A DNA stretch of 64,000 nt from Liquidambar formosana. Its lineage: Eukaryota > Streptophyta > Magnoliopsida > Saxifragales > Altingiaceae. A model generated the notes under the pieces. It was not told the DNA's origin. It was given only the letters and a program-made list of their open reading frames with translations, and did no database searches. A program made the position numbers and the translations under genes. This document shows positions 57,141 to 64,000 of this stretch, piece by piece. How positions within the stretch are numbered: the stretch's first letter is position 1; each line of letters opens with the position of its first letter. The stretch covers positions 23,017,278 through 23,081,277 of the forward strand of contig CM077824.1 of NCBI GenBank assembly GCA_039720395.1, written 5' to 3'.

Positions 57141-58226
57141 AACGGAACTTCAAAAACTAAAGGGGCAAGTCTTAGAATAGTATTGACCACCCTGGGGAAG
57201 ATAGTTATTAAGCAAGCAAGCAATCAGACTTGAATTCCTAGCCCTCAAATAATAAAGTCGAATACGAGGCAATTCTTGCCGGGCTGGAGATTACTAAAGC
57301 AGCTAGGGTAAGAAAACTCATTGTTCTCAGTGATTCTCAACTCGTAGTGAGACAACTGAACAAAGAATATGAGACCAAGGATAGTAGGATGAAAGCCTAC
57401 ACACAGATAGCATAGGAGTTAGCATCTAAATTCAAGGAAATTGAGTTTAAACGATTCTCTAGAGATCAAAACAGGCATGTTGACTCCCTAGTTGCACTGG
57501 GAGCCACCCTAGAAACTAACGAACCAAGAACCATCCATGTCATAATGCTACATGAACCAAGCATTGGGAATGAGAAACCAGTTTACACTATCAGGGTCAT
57601 ACCTCCGAGTTAGATAGGCCAAATTATTGCTTAATTACAGAAGGAAGAACTCCCAGAGGATAAAAATAAAAACTATAGAATACGGGTAAGGGAGGCTCGG
57701 TTTTGGCTCTCTTCATCTAGGATATTATACAGAAGATCGTATTCAGGCACCTACCTCAGATACTTACATCCATCAGAGGTTGAGAATTTGTTAGTCGAGC
57801 TCCACCAAGGCTCATGTGGGGGTTATGCTGGAGGTCGGTCCCTAGCTCATCGAGCAATATCACAAGGCTTTTGGTGGTCATACATGCAAAAGGATTCAGT
57901 TCGGTTCGTTAAGATGTGTCTGAAGTGTCAGCTATTCGCAGACAAGATACATCAACCAGCTCAAGAGCTCTACCTACTTGTGAGCCTGTGGCTTTTTCCT
58001 TAGTGAGGTCTAAATCTGGTAGGCTCTCTACCTCAGGCCTCAGAGAAAAGGAAATATTTGTTCATCGCCATAGACTACTTCACGAAATAGGTGGAAGCCA
58101 TAACTCTTGCATCAATCAAGGACTCCAACATCATTAAGGTTTTGTGGGAAAATATCATCACTCGATTCGGGGTCTGAGAGCCTTTATATCAGATAACGGA
58201 AATTAGTTTGACAGTAGAAAGACCAG
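57141..58226 (+). pseudogene. Tat lineage second RNase H and integrase
   Basis: An additional archaeal-type RNase H (57135-57540) follows the first, the dual-RNase-H hallmark of Tat elements. It has KVEYEAILAGLE, LIVLSDSQLVVRQL and HVDSLVALGA blocks, but the first catalytic Asp (VDGS) is Asn (57141-57143). The integrase starts with its zinc-binding domain (57785-57950: GGRSLAHRAISQGFWW, C-x2-C in MCLKCQLFA); the second His is Tyr (GGYAGG). The catalytic core retains IDYFTK (first Asp) and SDNG (second Asp, about 58188-58199) with stops at 58087 and 58205. The sequence stops at 58226 at an LTR-like insertion. Confidence 0.85.
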
Positions 58227-59531
58227 TATAGACACCCCATTTTGTACCCGTTGTCATCTTAAAGTCTCGTGGTCCCAATGATGAGGTTTATTATTCGTCT
58301 TGACAAAATGCGAAGTGATTCCAAACGAGCCAATGAAGTCACAGTGAAAATCCTAAGTTTGCAGCCATTTTTTATTCAGCCCTAATGCGTACGCACCTGT
58401 AATGGGTGCGGACGCATTCCTGCGTACGCAACCACTTGGGATGCGTACGCACCCTCCCTTTTTATGGAAACTCCAGATTTAGTAGTTCTTTCTCCCTAAG
58501 ACTTCTAATTAAAAAGAAGAATCCTATTTCGAATGCAATTGCAGTTAGCAACCTGGGAAGGACTCCTAAAACCCTAAGAATCTCAATATATACACCATTA
58601 TAATTCTGAAAGGGGGACTAGAACTCCTAATCCAAGGAGCCAACATACAATTCACCCAAAAACCCTACACTGAGGATTCATGCTGTGATTTTGGAGGCTT
58701 GCAAGGAGGAATTAAGCGGATTTGAAGGCGCGTAAACCTGAGGGTAATTCTCTATCAATTTCTATTCAGTTTCATAGGTTATGGTTATGGATGATGGAAT
58801 TAATGTTGGTATAATCATATGCATGCTGGTTGATGTGTGTTATTTATTTATTATGCATGATTTAGAAGAGTAGGGTTGTTAGAAAGTGAAATTTGTCATA
58901 ATTCAGCAACAATTTTCTAAAATCAGAAATCGTATTTTAATCATAACTTTTGACTCCGAAGTTGGAATTGGATGACATTAGTCTTCTTAAAAAGATAATT
59001 CAATTCTCTACAACTTTGTATTTCACGAGTTTTGTCCAATTCCAATGTTTTTATACCCAAAAATGCGATTGAAGTTGCTACTGTTATAAAGTGACGAAAA
59101 TCACTTTCTTTTCTCTTTTTCTCTTTTATTTATTTGATCTCATTATGCATGATTATGGGTGAAATATGATGTTAGAATGCATGCTTAGGATGAATAAGTT
59201 GTATAATTATTGTATATCATGCCATAATAGTAGAGTAGGTTAAAACTGAATAGGACCGACTGACTGCCCGTTTATCATTGTTATTATCAATTAATGATAT
59301 TAATATTGATATGTTAGGCAAACATTCATTCTTCTGATTTCGTAGTAAAGCTATTTGCTTGTAGTATTCTAGATATTTAGTTTTAGGGTAGTTTGTATTG
59401 TTTTTTGTTTTTTTTTTTTTCTAGATTTTGGGATACGCCTACAGGTTACGTACGCACCTCTCATGGTTGCGTACACACCCCCATTGAGGCGGACAGTTTT
59501 CTTCTCGTTTGGATTATACTGGAGGAGATCA
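58227..59531 (+). mobile_element. LTR-like insertion, 1305 bp, in or next to the Tat integrase
   Basis: Starts TATAGACACCCCATTTTGTA, close to the TGTAGACACCCC start of many plant gypsy LTRs, and ends GAGATCA. ACCAG occurs at both borders (58222-58226, 59532-59536). Non-coding, with a palindrome array near its start and two more units near its end. The integrase does not obviously continue after 59536, so either sequence was lost or the duplication is a coincidence and the right border is elsewhere. Confidence 0.5.
58386..58451 (+). promoter_or_regulatory. Four 10-bp palindromes TGCGTACGCA
   Basis: TGCGTACGCA or TGCGGACGCA starts at 58386, 58407, 58421 and 58442 (spacing 21, 14, 21 bp). Related units TACGTACGCA and TGCGTACACA occur at 59447 and 59468 (spacing 21). 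Confidence 0.75.
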
Positions 59532-59536
59532 ACCAG

Positions 59537-61875
59537 TTCCAGGTTTTGTTGAGGCTGTTTAGGTTCCAAAGGTTGGTCAAGCTCGGGCTCCAAAAGCTAA
59601 TCTTGTTCGAGCTCAACTGCCGAAGTCAGAGGAAGATTAGCTTAGGTAAAGGGAATATCAGAGATCCCCAGGAATTAAAGAAGTGCTAGAGTGGCCAAGG
59701 TGTCCCAGGAAAGCTAATAGGTCCTATCTACCATAGGCCTGACCTAAGCACCCATTCTTTAGCCAACCTCAGTGCAAACGGCATTGATCTCCTCCTCCTA
59801 AGCTGATACTTCTTCGTTATACTTCTTCTCTAAGTCTTTCTTCTCAGCCTCCAGTTTGGTCAATTTGTCTTTAACATCCTTCACTTTGGAGTCCCATAAC
59901 TTTTTCTCTCTCTCCAAAACCTCAGCCTTGTCTTTCTAAACCAGCCCAACTTCTTGGGCCTTCTTCACCTCAGCTTTCCAGCTCTTGATGCTATTGTTGG
60001 CTTTTTCCAACTTAATGATAGTTGAGCTTAGTGATTCCTCAACATCCTTTTGCTTTTACTCGTAAGCAGCATTGAATTTCGCGATCTCAACACTAGTAAA
60101 ATCCTCTTTCTCTATTAAGAAATCACCCATCACTAACACTTGTTGGCAGCCCTGGAAAATAAGAACTAACCTAAGAGATGTAAAAAATATGCATACAAAG
60201 AAAAAGAAAGAGGAAGAGTTTTAAGTTCGGTTACCCTTAGCATCAAATGAACCGTGTTGTGGGACATCTCAATGGGGCTTCCCTGGTTTAAAGCCTCCAT
60301 ATCAATGGGGAATCGGATAGCATTCCCACAGCTCCAGTAAGAATACTCGGCCCCCAATCTAGTAGAAATAGTGTTGTTTGAAGAGGTCAAGTACTAAGCA
60401 TGCTCCATGTACCGATGTTCATGAGGATTGATGGATTTAAACTCGGGTAGTCCCATCATAGGGTTGGGGCTTTTCCTTTTCTTCTGGAGGCTAGAAGAAG
60501 ATTTTGATACCAAAGCCTCAGCTCGGTGTGAAGAGGCTTCCTGAGCTGAAGGGACAACTTCATTCCAAGATGAAACTACGTTGAGGATTTGTACCTCATC
60601 CTCTGAAGACTGAGCTCGATCAGCAACTTGTCTAGTCTTTGCAATCTGACCAGAGACCCAAGATGTGGGCACTATAGCAGATTGGAGAGATGTGGCAGAT
60701 AGTGTAGATCCCTCCTTTGACTATGAGGCCGGGGATAAGGCTTTAATAGCACTTACAAAGCTCTCTAAGTTAAACAATCGAGCTGCTCTTTGGTGCTAGC
60801 ATTTTGTATTTCTAACTAGAACGGGCTTCGACTTAAAAATCGGAAGGTCTATTTCCTCAAAACCAGTCTTCTTTATGCCCGAACTCTCATCGTTCTCCCC
60901 GATTCCCTCAACTCCTTCCTTGGTTTCTTTTTTACCTCCACTTCTATCACATTTCTTACTTCCTTCACTTTTCTGCTTGATCACTAGGATCGAGCTCAAG
61001 TGAAGGAGTCTAGGCTCTCTTCCTCGAGCTGTTTCTTGCCTGTAAGGGCTTAGAAGTCCTAACACCTTACAAGTCTTCACCCTTTTTAGGCCTTTTCTTT
61101 TTTCCTTTCTTCTTAGGCTCAGGCCTCAAGTGCACGGGAAGACTAGCCGACTTATAGGTTTTATACCTTAGGATATAACCAAGAAAAGTATGACAAGCTC
61201 GGGACTCGTCTTTGTCTTGGTAGGCAAAGATCTTGTTTATGAACTCAAAGTTCACTTTGCCCTCTGGGTAATTCATGAAAGCAATTGCAAAAGAAAAGGT
61301 AAAGTGTTAGATTAGGTAAAGAAATAGAACATGAATTAAAGAAACTGATCTACAACTTACAAGGGAAGCCAGCAACTCATGGAACTTGAGGCTTAGGCTC
61401 GTCCACTAAACCATATATAAAAACAGTATAAACTTGGGCCCCAGGATTAGAGTCTGGTAGGTGGGTGACAAGTGGCTCTTTTTTCACCTGAGCAGAAAGA
61501 TAAAAATGGGTCTTACTGGTCAAGCTGAGTTTATACTGGTGGAAAATCTCACAAATCCCAATTTGAACCCTCAGTTCGATGTTGAGCTTATCAAAGGATG
61601 AGATAATTCTGAAAGTGTTAATCCCAACCTGGGTTGGGATTAAATGGGTGTATTCTAAAAATTCAACCAAAAGTGGTCAGAAAGGCACCCAAACTCCGCC
61701 TTAAAAAAAAAAAAAAAAAGCAGCAGTATGGATAGTTAGACCCCCTCCTTGTCTTGGACCGAGATCGCCTCATCAGGTACGGCGCAACGGAAGTCAAGCT
61801 TCCCTTTAAAACCGAACTTAGATCTAAACTCAACCGTTCTTTTAGGTCAGTCTTTGATTTCAAATGCAACCATCT
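59537..61875 (-). pseudogene. Antisense gene of the Tat element (Transposase_28-like)
   Basis: Minus-strand coding remnant convergent with pol. It opens after a splice-acceptor-like TTTGCAG (61865-61875) with MVAFEIKD. The block KLDFRCAVPDEAISVQDKEG and then LLVEFLEYTHLIPTQVG..FRIISSF (61670-61600) resemble the Transposase_28 'putative gypsy type transposon' domain. A likely intron (donor CTTGTAAGTTG near 61360) leads to a segment with FLGYILRYKTYKSA and Lys-rich KKKGKKKRPKKG. Next come a Ser/Glu-rich linker and a long Glu/Lys coiled coil (about 60130-59750). The tail is Gln/Leu/Glu-rich up to 59537. Several stops. Tat elements such as Grande and Retand are known for extra antisense ORFs downstream of pol; the role is unknown. 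Confidence 0.65.
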
Positions 61876-62551
61876 GCAAAGTTTAAAATCAATCAGGGAA
61901 TACTCTATATAATGTTCGAATATAATGTTCGAGTCAGTCTAAAAGTTTCAGATTAAATCAGTACTTGGGTCAAAAAGTGTGAGTTCTGTTTGATTCCACC
62001 TAAGTGTTGAGGTCGATTAAAATTTAGGTCTAGATTTATTTTACAAAGCCGAACCAAAAGCAGTTCTAAAGTAGGGTCAAAATTCACCCGAACTGCTCAT
62101 GGGCAATCAGTTCGGTAGGGAGACTGCAAAAACACATTCCCCCATCAATTCAAGAATTCAAATCACCAAGGGTAGGAAACCACCAGGGATTTCCCTCTTC
62201 TCAAGAAGCCCTTTCAGATACTGAAAAAATGACAGTACAAGACATTAAAGGCTTTGAAACTAAAGAACAAAGACATTAAAGGCTTTGAAACGATGGAGAA
62301 TCCAGCAAACAGAGGCTGAGATGAAGCAACGAAGAGTACTCTGAGGTTCCTGAAGCTCCCAAAAGCACAAAAATCACTAGACAACGAAGGAGGATTGGCG
62401 ATGATGAAGCACTGGTGGCAGAAGAGCCTGATTTGGCGATGGCAATGGATTTCTCTGGTGAAGACAAGGCAAAGTACAGAAGAAATTTGGACACAATAAT
62501 AGGAGAAGAGAAAGTAAATGAACAGTGGTTTCTCTCTCTTTCTCTCTCTCT
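61876..62551 (-). other. Probable 5' UTR and intron of the antisense gene
   Basis: Between the antisense TATA box and the splice acceptor at 61865-61875. Starts with a GA/CT-rich leader (62520-62550, minus reading) and a Ser/Leu-rich short frame (62276-62494). GGCTTTGAAAC with ACATTAAA is duplicated at 62243-62291. Confidence 0.4.
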
Positions 62552-62561
62552 TTTTTATACC
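62552..62561 (-). promoter_or_regulatory. TATA box candidate for the antisense gene
   Basis: GTATAAAAAA on the minus strand followed by a GA-rich leader. Confidence 0.5.
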
Positions 62562-62599
62562 TAAACATTATGAGCATTAAATACTGAAATGACATAAAA

Positions 62600-63457
62600 C
62601 TGCTAGAATGATGTCATTTCCTCGAAATATGAAACGACACACCGTCTTGACAGCTGGACTATCACGTGGACAGAAACAATGAGAAATGATTATAAATTAT
62701 GACAACCCCGAGATCAGGGCAATTATAATTGAGGCAAATTGTGTAAGAAAATACTAACCTGCACACTACAACCATGAAAAATTCCTACAGCTCGATCTAC
62801 TAGTTATGGCTCCTCTCATCAACCCAATATAAAAAATCTTCCAATGTAAAATACAATCATGGGAGCTTAATATGCCCGACCTCATAATATGGGAGCCCAA
62901 TCTCCCCACATCGGTACCGATCAACTTCTAACCAATCCCCGTGAAATACGAACTTAGTTACCCAAATTGCAGTCCGATTTCAACCAAGGCTGATAAACCC
63001 TGGTCAAATAGCTGGATACGTAACTCAAGTTATGGTTAACCTAACCCAAACAGTTATTAGACCAGCCTGAGTTAGTCCATACATAAATCTATAAATAGAA
63101 CATGTTGTAACATAATTTAGGTATGACCTAACCTTAGCCCTTGAAATATTCTCTCCTTCTCTCTTTAAAATTGCCACTGACTAGACCGTCAGAGAGGATT
63201 TGGCCGAACCCACTTCGGCCACCCTCTGACCTTGAGTTTACTATTTGTAGGTCCATCGCACGGTGTGATTGCAGCTCTATTCCATCATTCTTCATCCAAG
63301 GTTGGGAAAAACCCCTATACAATTGGGCTATGTAAAACGTTTGGAAAACAGACGAACAATTTATACAGCATATATAGAGAAAATATACATCCAATATATA
63401 TATCTAGTCAAAATACCCTCAATTGTTATAAAGTAATAAACTTAACATAGGGGCTTC
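62600..63457 (+). repeat. Probable 3' LTR region of the Tat element
   Basis: Plus-strand TATA box (TATAAATAG, 63090-63098), leader CATGTTGTAACATAATTTAG, then ACTAGACCGTCAGAGAGG...CACCCTCTGACC, a GTCAGAG/CTCTGAC pairing typical of R/U5 regions in this lineage. The exact LTR start is not determined because no second copy is present. Interrupted at 63457 by another LTR. Confidence 0.5.
63090..63098 (+). promoter_or_regulatory. TATA box of the Tat LTR
   Basis: TATAAATAG upstream of the CCGTCAGAG block. Confidence 0.55.
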
Positions 63458-64000
63458 TGTCACACCCCATTTTTGTCACCTTAGCTAGGACATATCATTT
63501 CATGTAGGATTTTGAGTCCTCTTCGAGTCTAGTCTTTTGCATTGAGTTTCTATGGCATTGAATATCATGTGTATGAATTTTGAAATGATTTGGAGTTCAT
63601 TTCGATGGTCAATAAGAACTTTTGCGACTTTAAGGGCATAATCATCTTTTAAGCCGTATATTTTCCATTTGACCTTGAAATGAAACCCGAGTCATTCCTT
63701 TGAGTTCATATGGTTACATAGAGTCTATATATAGGTTCAATTTCATGAATTAATGGTTTAAGATCAATTCGGCTCATAATGGTTCGGGTTAGCTAAAAGA
63801 CCCTTTCTTGGTTTGCTCAAATTGACTCACAAGACCCGATCAATTTTCTCTCATTTAACTTCAATTGGGCTTTATTTACATCCTAGGTATGTTTAGAAAG
63901 ATCGAATTTCGATTTGGAAAGCACTTGGTTCGACCTTGTGTACAAACCCAACTTAGGGACGGTGAGGCACCATGGTTAACTACCTTTGTAAAACCTAACC
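63458..64000 (+). mobile_element. LTR start, same family as 49484-52501 (cut by window edge)
   Basis: TGTCACACCCCATTTTTGTC and the following 540 bp match the minus strand of 52501-51959 with few differences. The five bases before it are GCTTC. Whether it is another solo LTR or the 5' LTR of a full element lies beyond the window. Confidence 0.88.

Noticed and set aside
62276..62595. Two overlapping Ser/Leu-rich minus-strand frames as coding exons
   Set aside because: They overlap in different frames, sit in a CT/GA-rich leader and have no family motif; treated as the antisense 5' UTR or intron.

Overview
This is nuclear DNA of a flowering plant, most likely a eudicot. It is AT-rich, carries plant-type retroelements from every major class, and has one intact gene for a plant-type cytosolic ribosomal protein (eL27) whose promoter has telo-box and site II motifs. 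I cannot name the species. Almost everything else is transposable-element sediment: the window has one convincing intact protein-coding gene and one broken host gene.

Layout. 1-3.1 kb: AT-rich spacer. 3.1-11.4 kb: a nested wreck. The first 73 codons of a nicotianamine synthase gene (minus strand, 11369-11151) stop exactly at the end of a Ty1/copia 3' LTR. The copia remnant holds a LINE in its RNase H region (18-bp target duplication) and a 5.7-kb non-coding LTR retrotransposon in its LTR (5356-11055; LTRs about 99% identical; target duplication aaaga). 12.6-13.9 kb: degenerate fold-back elements. 14.9-15.5 kb: RPL27 with its promoter. 17.5-29.2 kb: MITE-rich spacer with Mutator-like, Harbinger-like and nested fold-back elements. 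30.2-36.0 kb: Helitron ends on both strands and a hAT element with a perfect 8-bp duplication.

36.1-47.9 kb: an endogenous pararetrovirus (Caulimoviridae, florendovirus-like) in circularly permuted order: coat-protein end and zinc knuckle, protease, RT/RNase H, ORF2, intergenic promoter with a tRNA-Met primer site, movement protein, coat protein again. About 433 bp of coat-protein sequence occurs at both ends, so the copy is slightly longer than one genome unit. It is interrupted by a 2.5-kb LTR-type element with 5-bp duplications and by a 1.6-kb Helitron. It is broken by stops and frameshifts.

48.9-64.0 kb: a tRNA-derived SINE with a 20-bp duplication; a 3.0-kb solo LTR on the minus strand (duplication cctat), whose family reappears at the right edge; and a decayed Ty3/gypsy element of the Tat lineage (protease, RT, dual RNase H, integrase, and a convergent antisense gene with a Transposase_28-like domain). 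The Tat element is split by a 2.1-kb solo LTR related to the one in the virus and by a further LTR-like insertion at 58.2 kb.

The most unexpected signal is in the LTRs. Three well-supported long LTRs and one probable LTR-like insertion each carry, upstream of the probable TATA box, an array of three to five copies of a short palindrome. The palindrome sequence differs in each element, but neighbouring copies are mostly 20-22 bp apart.
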